DNA of 64,000 nt from Helopsaltes ochotensis (GCA_013400155.1 VXBM01001974.1:14006-78005); one strand, 5' to 3'. Shown: positions 9,572 to 19,349, counted from the stretch's first letter. Numbers and translations are program-made. The notes: a model not told the origin generated them from the letters alone.

Positions 9572-10302
9572 GCAAGCAGGACAAAAAGCACCTTACATAG
9601 CTGCATCTGAGGGGAGGAGAGTTGGGAGTCATCCTACTGGCACTCCAAAACCTGCTTGAGAGTGTGATGTGTGCGATCTACTACTGTCTGACTGGTGGCG
9701 GAGTATGGCATTCCTCGTTCAATCCCCCACATATGCAGGAAATTGCGAAGCGCCTTGGAGATATACGGCAGTCCGTCATTGGTTTTTGTCAACTTGGGGA
9801 TCCCCAACATGGAGAAGGCCTGCAGCAGGTGTTTGTGTGCATCTGTAGTCTTCTCCCCTGTGTGGGCTGAGGCATATACAGTGCCGGAGAAGATATCAAC
9901 CAAGACATGGACATACTTCAACCTCCCAAACTGGGGGACATGAGTGATGTCTGTCTGCCACACCTCACAACTCCCAAGTACCCTGGGGCTCACCCCCAAT
10001 CCCAGTGATGGCATGTTGGTCTTCTGACACTTGGGGCATGTGGCCATGATCGCTTTTGCCTGGTCCTGCCTCAGGTGGAATTGACAGACCAGACCTGGAA
10101 CATTCTGGTGGAAATGCTGATGGCTTAACTTGGCCTGTTGGAAGATGCTGGGTAGGCCAACCAGCTGGACAGGGGTCGCTAGGGCATCCAACCTGTGGTT
10201 TCCTTCAGCTATGAAGTGTGGAAGGTCAGTATGTGACCTTACATGCATTACAAAAAAGGGTTGCTCACAGTGGGAAACCAGATGAATGAGTTTCGTGAGC
10301 AA
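9572..10302 (-). pseudogene. pol: Class II (beta-like) ERV pol, integrase, ending at a chimeric junction
   Basis: The zinc-binding HHCC region is complete (HQHFHQ...CPKCQ). The core has the first Asp in WQTDITHVP. The second acidic site is altered to KTNDGLPY, with Asp and Asn apparently exchanged. The third reads VVDRTHHTLK, with Asp instead of the usual Glu. A stop occurs at 9,634, but integrase-like sequence (SSPQMQLCKVLFVL) continues to about 9,572. There it is replaced, without a gap, by class I reverse transcriptase sequence. The C-terminal DNA-binding domain is absent. The frame is otherwise open for 222 codons. The changed catalytic residues mean this enzyme is inactive. Confidence 0.85.
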
Positions 10303-10688
10303 GCCAGAAATGACTGGGTTGGAGACCTCTTTGAGTACTGCATGCTCTGCCCCAACACAACCCCTACGACATAGGTCAAATCAGTTATTAAATTTATTGG
10401 TTCTGAGTATTTCTTGAAGGCTCTGACAACAGCAGCCAACTGAGCAACTTGAGGGGATCCCTCAACAATGTCAATATCAGCCTCCCACTGCTGATTTTGA
10501 GGATCTTTCCAAGTTATTAAAGATTTGTGAGATCCTCTGGATCCATCGGTAAAAACTGTCAAAGCCTTGAGGGGCCTATGGCACTGTATCTCTTTTGGGA
10601 TCAAATTAAATTCTGTATTAAAAAATTTGTGGCCAGGACAGTGAATTGAATTTTTTCCCAGGAAGATGTGCAGGGTGAACTGCAGCAT
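10303..10688 (-). pseudogene. pol: Class II ERV pol, connection and RNase H
   Basis: The open frame spans 10,248-10,688 and reads as connection plus RNase H of a beta-like Pol. The first Asp lies in VFTDGSRGS and the third in LITDLTYVVG. The helix that should carry the catalytic Glu reads QVAQLAAVV, with Gln in its place. It lies between the class II reverse transcriptase and integrase with small frame changes on both sides. The C-terminal end of this frame (10,248-10,302) overlaps the start of the integrase frame because of a frameshift. Confidence 0.8.
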
Positions 10689-10699
10689 CTCATTTTCTC

Positions 10700-11730
10700 A
10701 CATCTCATTTTCTTAATTGCTCCAAGGCCTCCTTGGTTAACCGCCCAGTCAATAATGTAATGGAAAGATGAATGCATGTAAAGTCGCAGGCAGCCAACAG
10801 GTGCATGCGAACCCTAGCCTTGCTGATCAGCTGGGCCATCAGCTCTTGTTGCCTGGTGATGATCTTGGACAACTGATGACCTAGAAACACCCACTCTATG
10901 ATTAAGAGGAGGTCCTTCAACCATTGACTCAGCTCAATGAGCCACACAGTTGATGGAGGCCCCTCAAAGTCTCAGGTCTATCATTGATTTCCAGCCTTTG
11001 AGGTGTTATGGTACAGTTGGAAATCTCAATACTCAGATATCTCCAAGGTGGCAGCCTCTGCATTTTTCCTTGCTGCAACTCAAATCCTGCCCCAGTCAGG
11101 GCAGCAATAATCTCCTCTAGCAAGTAAGCGAGTACATTGTTGCCAGGGGCACACACTAGGACGTCATCCGTATAGTGTAGAATGATGGTTTCCCCTGCTG
11201 TGGCACGCACTGGAGACAAGATCTTGGCCATGTACCACTGGCAGATCATCGGCCTGTGCTTCATCTCTTGGGGAAGGACCCACCAGTGGTGGCACTTCCA
11301 GGGAGCTTCTCTGTTGATGGTGGGAACAAAGAATGCAAACCACGGGGGATCTGATGGATGTAGAGGAATTTGGACGAAATGGTCTTTTATATTCATTACA
11401 ACCAAATTCCAGTTTTGGAGGAGCATTGTGGGGGATAGCATACCTGGTTGTAGAGACCCCATGTCCTCAATGACTATGTTTATTTTTCTGAGATTGTCAA
11501 GGAGATGCCACTTGTCTGTCCCTGGCTTCTCTATGACGAAAACCGGGAAGTTCCAAGGACTGTTGGTCTCTATGATTTTACCCTTTAATAGCTGCTCCTC
11601 CATGAGCTCATTGAGCGCCTTCAATTTCCATTTGCTTAACAGCCACTGATCTACCCAAACTGGGGAATCGGTTAGCCAGTTAAGTTTCTGGGTAGAGTGC
11701 TCCTCAGTGGCTGCCACTAAAAATCCCAAG
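10700..11730 (-). pseudogene. pol: Class II (beta-like) ERV pol, reverse transcriptase
   Basis: A 266-codon open frame (10,929-11,729) and a continuation to 10,705 encode fingers, palm and thumb. Motifs seen are DSPVWVDQWLLSK near the start, SPWNFPVFVIEKPGTDKWHLL, the motif-A region VVMNIKDHFVQIPLHP and the active-site box HYTDDVLVC at 11,163-11,177. In motif A the first catalytic Asp is Asn. In the box the usual Met of YMDD is Thr. Both changes argue for an old, inactive copy. A frame change near 10,930-10,947 splits off the thumb (LSQWLKDLLLIIEWVFLGHQLS). The gene lies downstream of protease and upstream of RNase H, as in class II proviruses. Confidence 0.9.
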
Positions 11731-12290
11731 GGGTTTTGGGGATCTGTAACTCAACCCCCATTGGGATAGGACATCTCTCCCCCACAAGATACATGGAGAG
11801 TCAGCAACGAATGAGCATAAAGAAGCCAAACTTGTGTCCAGTCCCTCAATTTGTACAATGCTCCTAGATTTTTGTGCCAATCTTGACCCTCCTACACCTG
11901 AAACCTTCCCAGCCATGGGTTGCAGCTCCCAATGCGTTGGTCACTTATGTGGTGGAATTAAAGTGATGTCTTGCCCCTGTGCCCATCATCCCTTGCAATT
12001 GGATGGTGTCACCTCTTTTTCTAAGGGTATACCAGAACAATGGTTTATGCTCCCCCATGACTTCTGCCCAATATGCTGCCAGTTGAGAATTTTTGTGAGG
12101 TCTGGGCACCAATGGTGGTAAATTTGGGATGGGAAAAGCCTGGGCTATCACTTCGCCCTTAGGAAGGAAGTGAGGCAAATGGACACAGCTTGCCAAGAGA
12201 ATGAACTGCTCTGGGTCAGATGGCAAAACACCTGGAACTATTTCGATCTTGGGGGATATGTTTCTAGTATCCCCCACAACAAGGTACTCA
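11731..12290 (-). pseudogene. pro: Class II ERV pro region: dUTPase-like segment and protease
   Basis: From right to left the minus strand shows a segment ending FLPKGEVIAQAFPIPN, which resembles the C-terminal part of a retroviral dUTPase. The aspartic protease start DTIQLQGMM follows, then the active-site box. The box reads GTGA instead of DTGA (the codon at 11,981-11,983 is GGC), so the catalytic Asp is lost. The protease C-terminal end (PCILWGRDVLSQWG) is in a second frame (11,704-11,916), so there is a frameshift between them. The dUTPase assignment is weaker than the protease one. Confidence 0.75.
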
Positions 12291-12385
12291 CATTTTACAT
12301 TGTCCAGTCAGTAGTTGCCATCACCTCAAAGGTGAGCTCATGCCAGTACAGTGAATTAAAATGAATAGAAGCTGTCAGCCTGAGC

Positions 12386-12820
12386 CTATAAGGCACAATT
12401 TTGTTTGTGGTAGCAACCTGCCGAGAGGGCTTCTGTGGGTCCCCATTCAGTACATTTTGTTTTATTAGCACCATGACTCGGCACTGCGATCTGCCCCATT
12501 TTTTTTCCACACGCAAGGCACACACTCCACACTCCCCCCTCAGTTTTTTGAAGAGGCAATTTCATGCTCTCTTCATCTTCCTTCCCCTTTGATGGCTTTT
12601 TCTGAGGAGGACAAAAAACCATTACATGGCCTCCCCTCCCACATTTAAAACATTTGATCTGGCCCAGCAATGGTGATCTAGGTGGTCTGGGAGTAGAGGC
12701 TACCGAAGTTGTCCAATGTTTAAGTGCAGGTCCTTGGAATGTGTGCGTATCTTCAGCTTTGACGGACTCCTTCATTGTGCAGGCATCTGCGATTGAATTC
12801 AAGGTGGGCAGCAGTTGCAA
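12386..12820 (-). pseudogene. gag: Class II ERV gag, nucleocapsid with zinc knuckle
   Basis: The 144-codon frame holds one clean CX2CX4HX4C zinc knuckle (CFKCGRGGHVMVFC, about 12,610-12,651). A basic, Lys/Pro-rich linker follows, then a second, degraded knuckle (CLACGKKMGQIAVPSH). Nucleocapsid binds and packages genomic RNA. The knuckle pair directly before the pro region is the expected gag end of a class II ERV. Upstream sequence in another frame is capsid. Confidence 0.8.
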
Positions 12821-13460
12821 AGGCAGGCTCAGTATAACACGACTATAAACATAATTTGCATTTCTTCATGCATATCTCTAACATAATTTTTTTCTTGAAT
12901 AGCTGGGTCTTCTGTCTGTTGTTCAATGGAGTCTTGTAGCCTGTCAATAAATTCTAGAAATGGCTCTGCACAAGCTTGTTTAATATTGAGGTAGCTTTGT
13001 CCAAATTCTTTAGTGGGAATTATATAGAATGCCTTTCAGCCACTGCCTTGACCCTTTCTAAAACTGGGCATGAAATTTCCCTCTCCTGCTTCTGTGCCTT
13101 TGCCCACGTAAGTGGTAGTATGTGACAATATCATTATTTGTGTCAGCGGCACAGTCTGGACTCTGCAGGAGATCAAGAAGGAGACCCCTGAGAATCTCTT
13201 CCATGTCATCTCCCACATGCTATATTCAGCAGGGGTGAGAAGACATAGAAACAATTCTTTCAAGTCACTAGGAGTCAGCATGTTTGAGGTAAAAGTGTCT
13301 TTTAATTAACTCTTGAAACATTTGCTTTTATGCCCAAACTCTTTCTGAGCCCTGCAGAGATCTTTTTTGCTTTGGTAGGAGAAAGGCTCCCATGCAGTAT
13401 ACTCTCCCCTATGAGTAAAAGAAACCGGCATGGTAAAGGGGTGGGCCTCCAGTTCAGGGT
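12821..13460 (-). pseudogene. gag: Class II ERV gag, capsid
   Basis: Capsid motifs are visible in order: REYTAWEPFSYQSKKDLCRAQKEFG-like N-terminal sequence (about 13,330-13,420, interrupted here only for quoting limits), then TPSDLKELF and PAEYSMWEMTWKRF. Near 12,930-13,000 is a major homology region of the type FLEFIDRLQDSIEQQ. A TAA at 13,306-13,308 lies in the same frame as both flanking capsid segments, so a single stop interrupts that part. Further frame changes lie between 13,036 and 12,900. Capsid forms the viral core shell. Confidence 0.8.
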
Positions 13461-14025
13461 TCTTGCTCCTAGACTCATCACATCCAGCCCCCAGAGTGTG
13501 GGAACTGGAAGGAGGAATGTGGGAACTAGAGGCCTGAAGGGGAAGACTCAAGGGTGGTGTGGGAATCTTGGCGGAGTAGAGCATGGGAACCTGGGAGGGA
13601 TCATCAGGAGAGGGAGGGATTTGAGGTGACATAAGTGTGGGAGGAGTCACAGGTGGGGCTGATGACAGTGGCATAAAGGAAAGGGTGGAGCCCAAAGGAT
13701 AAGAGGGGGAAGGACCAGAGAGCCAGAAAGGGTTATTGGAGGGAGTGGGGAGTGAGGGGGCAGGAATGGGGACAGGGCAAAAGGGACTGTGTGGAGAAGG
13801 AGAACAGGAGGGGGATCCAGCCATGTGGCCACCACCATTTTGGTCTCTTGGAGGCCATTTTGGGGTTGGGACATGGGGAACAACCGTAGGACTTTGAACT
13901 GGGGTAAATGAATAGGGGAGAGGGTCTGGGAGAGGGTCCCTTAGAGCTGCCAGCTTACTGGCAGGGCAAGGTACTGGGGGGGTTGTGGGGAGCCAGTGAG
14001 ACATTCCATTTTCGGGGGGCAACAC
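13461..14025 (-). pseudogene. gag: Class II ERV gag, proline-rich linker between matrix and capsid
   Basis: About 190 codons are extremely rich in Pro and Ser (runs such as PIPAPSLPTPSNNPFW and SPSYPLGSTLSF), as in the p10/p12-type linker between matrix and capsid of many retroviruses. The same frame continues into capsid (to 13,309). No clear PPPY or PTAP budding motif was seen. It could be mistaken for a host proline-rich gene, but it is bounded by matrix-like and capsid sequence. Confidence 0.65.
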
Positions 14026-14460
14026 TGTGCTTCATGGTTTGCTTCCCCGAACCTACTCAGTGTAAGGGACACAGGGTTAGGACAAGGGTTTGAGGAAAGA
14101 GGGGAATTAGGAGGAACTGGGGAAAACCAGGCAGGTTGTTTTTCCACTTTACCTTGATTCTCTTTAATATTACAGTTTTTAATTTTGGACTGAATTACTA
14201 CAAATAAATGGAAAAATCGATCCCCTGAGGATCTACCATTTTCACTTGAATTTGTTATTTTAAAGCCAACTTCATTCCAGAATTCAACAATCTTAACAAT
14301 GTCAGGGCACAAATTTGTAAAGTGTAAAAACAACCAGTGAACAAACCTTTTTAACTGCCTCTGAAAACTTGATCCCCCCATCCACCAAGGTACCTACAAT
14401 TTGGAGAGAAATCTTCTGCTGGATACGCAGCTTAACACCCATCTCTGTTTATCCTCAGCA
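13960..14460 (-). pseudogene. gag: Class II ERV gag, matrix region
   Basis: The minus-strand frame 13,941-14,381 starts MGGSSFQRQLKRF and includes FVHWLFLHFTNLCP and a VEFWNEVGFKI segment, consistent with the helical matrix domain of a class II Gag. It is in a different frame from the proline-rich part, so a frameshift lies between about 13,980 and 14,025. The true start codon is uncertain: an ATG-GGT context just upstream (near 14,443) would be a candidate, but it is followed by an in-frame stop. Confidence 0.55.
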
Positions 14461-14852
14461 CAAAATGCTTCTGCACATTTTTGCAGGTAAACGAAAAAAA
14501 TTAACAAACAGGGCTCAAGGACCCCCCGGGGTATAGGGATACTCTTCACAGCCAACTAGTGGCTTTTTGCCAGTTGTGCCCACCTCTCTTTGGGACAATG
14601 TACCCACACCCCTGGGGAAAAGGTCCCCATAACTCACCAGACCGACAACCTCGAAACTGAAAGCCACAAAAGGGGTCTGCACTCCAGAAGAGGGTTCCCC
14701 TGGGTGCTAAGGGGCTCTCCTCTTCATCCCTGGCAGCACTGCTGTGCGAAAAACAGCATGCAGGCACAGGGACCACTGCCGCACCAGGGCTGATTAGATC
14801 CAAAAGGGATGAATCCAGAAATCAGCCTTCTCTGTGGGATCTGGGGAGGGGG
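14461..14852 (-). other. Presumed ERV leader between LTR/primer site and gag
   Basis: This interval lies between the primer-binding-like site at 14,853 and the gag matrix segment. That position fits an untranslated leader and packaging region. No open frame or motif supports any other role. Confidence 0.35.
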
Positions 14853-14870
14853 AAACCATGTTGGGTGCCA
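14853..14870 (-). promoter_or_regulatory. Primer-binding-site-like sequence (Lys-tRNA type)
   Basis: The minus strand reads TGGCACCCAACATGGTTT. It matches a Lys-tRNA (anticodon types 1,2) primer site at about 13 of 18 bases, and two of the differences are CpG-to-CpA changes. It follows an LTR-like ...TGTCA end by two bases (14,871-14,872). It competes with the site at 15,044-15,061 for being the true primer site. Confidence 0.4.
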
Positions 14871-15043
14871 GCTGACATGGCCGCTGCAATTTAATAAGCC
14901 TTTCTGCTAGCCCAGCTGCTGCATGGAGTGTGCTGGGATAGGGGGCTGTCTCCAAGCCCTTTGTGGCTCAGGTGGTCCTTTTAAACTTCCAGGTAGACTT
15001 TCTTCCACCATGGTTGTTCTCTTGGGACTACTACTCCATTTAC

Positions 15044-15061
15044 TTCAGTGTTGGGGTGCCA
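15044..15061 (-). promoter_or_regulatory. Candidate primer-binding site next to the class II LTR
   Basis: The minus strand reads TGGCACCCCAACACTGAA, starting three bases after the LTR end at 15,065 (...GGGACA). The spacing and the TGGCxCCC start fit a Lys-type primer site with CpG decay. The similarity is partial, so the tRNA is not certain. Confidence 0.45.
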
Positions 15062-15064
15062 CGG

Positions 15065-15595
15065 TGTCCCTCACAGAGTGCTGTCTCCGTCTGCCCGGCT
15101 AATCTGACACCGCCGACATGCGGGGGACACTCCCCCGAATCCAGAACCAGAGGAGCCAGAGGAGCAGCTAAGGAGATTTCTCCCCTTGTCACAGGAGAGG
15201 CTCATGGCGATGGCAGAGGAAGGAGTCTGACTCAGCTGGAGGGCAAAGTCCAAGACCTTTATTAAGTCCCAGCAGGGACTCTGAGTCTCAAGGGAACAAC
15301 TTCAGAAGAGCCAAGAAACAAGGGAGACAACAGCTTAAATGCAGGGATGGTACAAAGGGAGGGGACAGACTTTCTCCCAATGGGAATCAATGTGGGAGTG
15401 GAACGGGGTTGGAAGGACATTCAGGGAAACAAATGAGAGGACATTTTGGGAGGGACCCCTTCTGTCCCTGTCCTATCACTCGACGCCCCTCTCTGAACTT
15501 TCCAGAAGCTGGGAGGAGTAATAGGGTGACAGACAATGCCCAGAGGAGGGGGGCTGGGGGGGAACATGGGAGGATTGACAGTTTGGAACATGACA
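15065..15595 (-). mobile_element. LTR between env B and gag (531 bp)
   Basis: The plus strand starts TGTCCCTCAC and ends ACATGACA, giving TG...CA termini with a short TGTC/GACA inverted match. On the minus strand it has a CCAAT-type word (near 15,378), a TTTAAG TATA-like box (15,334-15,340) and an AATAAA signal (complement of 15,258-15,263) about 70 bases downstream. Viral sequence lies on both sides: env TM ends at 15,600 on the right, and primer site plus gag lie on the left. It could therefore be the 3' LTR of one provirus and the 5' LTR of the next. No target-site duplication flanks it, which is expected in that case. Confidence 0.65.
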
Positions 15596-15599
15596 TTTT

Positions 15600-16150
15600 T
15601 CAAGAAACAGAGGGGAGAGAAGGGAACAAACCATTAGCACAATACAACATTGGGGGAAAACTATCTTTTTTTAAACTCTTAATTATTACTGCTTTCAGCA
15701 CTCCAAAGGCTACTGGGATAAGAAACACAACAAATAAAACCCACAAAACTGATTTAATAGCTGAAACCAACCATCCCATTAGTCCCCAGTTCTTGAAGAT
15801 GTTGCTCACCCAGTCCCGTGTATTTTCTTTGATGTTTCCAATCAAGTCTTTCATCTTTCGATTGGAGGCGTGGATGCTTTCACTTTTTGATGACAGATTA
15901 AAGCAACAAAGTCCTTCAAATTCTTCACACCCATGACTGTGCACTAGCAGAAAGAAATTGATGGCAGCTCAGTTCTGTAGAACTGCCTTCCTGGTGATTT
16001 CCTCATCTTTAAGGAGGTCGCTGAGTGTGGCTGATGTTAAATTGGCCTTGGTTTTGTCACCCAACACTCTAGGTGGCCCAATTCACCTAGAGCTTTGGCT
16101 GCTGACACCCAGGGTAAAAACATGGAGACAGTAGCCCTTTTAAAGTGTGA
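15600..16150 (-). pseudogene. env: ERV env, transmembrane subunit (env B)
   Basis: After a basic HFKR sequence (16,136-16,147), which looks like a weakened furin site, comes a fusion-peptide-like stretch (ATVSMFLPWVSAAKALG). The conserved loop follows, with a CX6CC motif at 15,903-15,929 (CEEFEGLCC). A hydrophobic membrane span (SVLWVLFVVFLIPVAFG, about 15,690-15,745) precedes a long tail that ends at 15,600. An in-frame TGA at 15,969-15,971 breaks the conserved helix just before the loop; the homologous place in env A is a CGA-type Arg, so CpG decay is likely. A frame change lies near 16,040-16,070. It is clearly related to, but distinct from, env A at 3.8-4.3 kb. Confidence 0.85.
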
Positions 16151-17380
16151 CTGTTGGATAATTTCTGAATCACAGAAATTCACAATTTTCATCTAATTGT
16201 TTCACACTTCCCTTTTGGATGGCTGAATTGTTTTTCTGATTCTAATTTATAATCTGGGTTTTGTTGGGTGAGAACAGGGACAGCTGATCTGTTTTGCATG
16301 GGCCTCCGTAAAGGTGACAAGGGATTCCTGCCCACACCCAATCCCAATAGATGAAAAAACTTCCTTTATTTAGTCTTTTAGGTTTTTCCACTGAAAAGGT
16401 GGTTACTTTCCTTACTGTGCTTACACCATTTGGAAGCTGTAAATTCTTTTATACTGTACTATATTCATATATTTTTCAGGCCTGTAAACAGGCTGGTAAT
16501 CTAAATGAATACAAAAAATTGCATGGGCAGAACATAGGAGTTCAAACTCCTGAGACTTTCATCCATGACTTCCACAAATCTAAGGGGTTATGAGAAGGGG
16601 GACTTACAGCTCTGCACTCTTGCGCTACCAGAACATGGCATGGGTTAGAATGTAAATCTAGTAAGCTCTTTCTTGGTTTGAAAGAAATCCCCACCAGGCA
16701 AGTGGACAACAGATTGTCAACAGCTGCCATTGACATGCAAAGATGGTCCTGCTTAAGTGCACTGGCAGGGTTACCCAGATGTTCATACAGGTTTGAGAGA
16801 CCATCCACACCTCTGAGGAATGGATCACGAATATCAGGAACCACAGGTGTTATGGCCACATCATCGGGAACAGGATGGTCTTAAGGAAAAACAAACAGGA
16901 TGGATATCAGCATTTTAAGGACAAATGATAGTTTTACACAAAGGTCTGCTTTCTGGATCTGTATTCTCCTGTTCCTTCTCAATGGAACTGACGGTGGGAA
17001 GCTACAGTTATAACTCTGGGTGGACTTTCTGGCTGTTTAGATGTTTTTGGCAAGTATGGCTTGACCCACCATTGGGGGACCCATTCCAACCCAGAAGGCG
17101 TGGATGCACATGCATCCTCCATCTTCCCCTGCAGGTCCACAATATGGACCTGCAGTATCTGTACCAGCGCTTTCAGGGACATGATTGCCATTGTCTCCTG
17201 GCAACACCAGACAGCCCTCCCTTGTACAGCAGCAGATAGAGCAGTACCCAACACCACACAAATAGAAGATTTCTCTGTCCCTGGCTTGGATGTGGCTTTT
17301 GCCTACAAGGCTGAGACCCAGTCTGTGACTCTTTGGACCCTGTGCCAATGGTCCCTAGCCCACTCCATTCCAGACACAAG
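16151..17380 (-). pseudogene. env: ERV env, surface subunit, heavily degraded (env B)
   Basis: Directly upstream of the env B TM, short minus-strand stretches resemble an avian ERV surface glycoprotein. One is a W-x-GIP...GGPC...LSLFSPN motif region (about 16,260-16,350). The other is a 105-codon frame at 16,542-16,859 with VVPDIRDPFLRGVDGLSNLYEHLG. Many stops and frame changes separate them. The part above 17,000 has open frames (for example 17,037-17,348) that I cannot match to a domain. The right limit is therefore uncertain. Confidence 0.5.
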
Positions 17381-17589
17381 GGGGTCTTTCTCTGAAAGCT
17401 TCTAAGAAATCCAGTAAGGGGTAGATGGGTCTCTGTCCCACTCCCCCATCACAGCACAAGCACTCATTGCTACTGTTTCCTAGTCATTCTCAGCCAGAAA
17501 GCTTTTGGGGAGGGTCACACCTTAAATCTTACATTCTTTATGACACAGTCGCAGCTTGATGGAGAGCCCTTTCTGTTAACCCAGTCTAC

Positions 17590-18150
17590 TGCACAAACCA
17601 TGCCAAGATAGCCTCTGTGGCTTGGATAGCAGTGCAGAGCAGGAAGCTCTCTACCAAGGGGCCAGTCCATAATGCGTGTCTAGAAGCAGCAGCAAGGGAA
17701 GAAGGAGGGGGACTCTTGTATGCTTCACCCAAGAACAGGTTTATTGCCAAATAGAGAGGCAGGGACAACAGTGCTCAAACAATGGGGGACACAAGGTTTT
17801 AAGTGAGGAATAAACAAGGGGTGGATACCAGACATCAACCAATCAGGGAGAAACAATGGAGGAGCTCTGTCAGGGACTTACAGTCAGGTAACTAATCTGT
17901 ACACAGAGGAGGAGGGTACATATCAGTTAAGCCGATAGTGTACTGAGTATAACAGAACTTTCCAGGGAGAGGGGAAGGATTCTGAGGGGATTGACAAACA
18001 GGAGAGCATGGCCAAAGGAAGGATCTGGAACAAGGGGCTGCTTGGACTTAGGCAAGATTCTCATAGAATTGGGCCGGGTTTGGGGTTGGGGGAAACCTCA
18101 GAAGGTACCAAACAAATGAGGATATAGAACAATCCACTTTTAACATAACC
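17590..18150 (-). mobile_element. LTR-like module, minus strand
   Basis: A minus-strand AATAAA signal (complement of 17,740-17,745) lies about 55 bases downstream of a CTTAAAACC TATA-like word (near 17,792-17,800). An upstream CCAAT-type word (ACCAATCAG, near 17,838) completes a U3-R layout. The ends are not resolved. It lies upstream of env B, so it is probably an independent insertion. Confidence 0.5.
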
Positions 18151-18715
18151 TAAATTAATTAATCATCCCACTACCACACTTTAGTACCTGAACTAAGCAT
18201 CCCCAAAAGCACACAAAAGATTTTCTTAAGAATACACACTGCAAAAAAAGAAGGGGCCAAACAGCTTCCTGAGAAGGATCACACTTTAAAACCCTCAGGA
18301 GCCCCAAAAAACAAATGTCATGGCACACTGAAAACGGGCAAAATGCTTCCCTTCCACTACAGGCTGAAAGTAAACATGGTAAAACCTTGTTTTGTAGACT
18401 GCATTCAGGTTCATGTTGGACTCTGTGTCCAACATCAGTGTTCAGGTTTATCCAAAAACTCCCAGACATTTCTTCATATTGTCAGGTAAATTACCAAGTT
18501 TACTAACCTCGCTGTCTCTAATGTTTGTATCTTGTAGGAGATTGATGCTGGCCAAACACCAATGCACCCACAAAAAATTATTCATTCATTCTCTTCTGCT
18601 ATAGTTAAGCAGAGGAGGGGAGAAGAAAACTCATAGGGTGAGACAAAAATTAGGAGAAAATACTTTAAGGGCAAAACAAGCTAAAAACTTTAAAAGGTAT
18701 GTCACAATCTGCTGA
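18151..18715. other. Unassigned sequence between LTR modules
   Basis: There is no recognisable gene. An open frame of 104 codons on the minus strand (18,155-18,469) has no family resemblance I can name. It lies between two minus-strand LTR modules and may be U3 or internal ERV DNA. Confidence 0.3.
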
Positions 18716-19060
18716 TCTTCAGGGTGCCGTGATCTTCCTGGAGGAAGTGTCTTTAGAAAGACACTCCTTGTGTCCAGTGCACAGGCACTCCCTAGCAATT
18801 CAGCTCAGTTGTGACAGCTGCTAAGGCAGCTGAGCAGCAGTGCCTCCTCAGGCGATGCAGGAACAAAGGAACAGGATCCAATCTTCTGGTCTCAGGGGCT
18901 TCTTTATTTCCCAGGAATCAGAGAATAAAAGACCCAAAAGTCTCAAGTTAGCTGGGTTTTATAGAGAGAGGATTGAGGAGGTGGGCTTGATAACTTGGAG
19001 CAATGAGGGACAGTGAAATTCTCATGTATGTTACCCAGAATAATAGTGTAATTCCCTTCT
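18716..19060 (-). mobile_element. LTR module with TATA box and poly(A) signal, minus strand
   Basis: The minus strand has CTATAAAACC (complement of about 18,955-18,964) and AATAAA (complement of 18,903-18,908) some 50 bases downstream. A GC-mixed U5-like segment extends to about 18,716. A GAGCAATG-type word upstream is a poor CCAAT box. Limits are approximate. Confidence 0.55.
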
Positions 19061-19349
19061 TTCTTCTAAAGAAGAGAGAGATGTGATGGGATGACCTTCT
19101 GCAAAAACACAATATCTGGACTGTATAATGTCAGGTATATACATTTTCTTCTAACTCAATCTTTCTTATTTCCTAGCCCATTGATATTCCAAGTCACAAT
19201 TGAGAAAGTTGCTGTTGTCTTCCTTTTGCTGTGAGTCTGCACCAGCATTACTTGCAGTTACATCTGCAGTGAGGTTAGTGCAGCTGCTGGTGTCGGCGTA
19301 GGCCGGGGCCGCCCCGTCCACTGCTGCCACCAATAAAATGTCACGTTCT
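19061..19349. other. Unassigned sequence between LTR modules
   Basis: No gene is seen. A 62-codon minus-strand frame (19,166-19,354) includes Ala-rich sequence without family resemblance. It may be a remnant of ERV leader or coding DNA. Confidence 0.3.

Noticed and set aside
13306..14025. A 239-codon proline-rich open frame that could be a host gene
   Set aside because: It runs into retroviral capsid sequence in the same frame and follows a matrix-like segment, so it is the gag linker region.
15409..15936. A 175-codon open frame on the plus strand
   Set aside because: It lies antisense to the LTR and env B TM subunit, which explain the sequence; it has no motif of its own.
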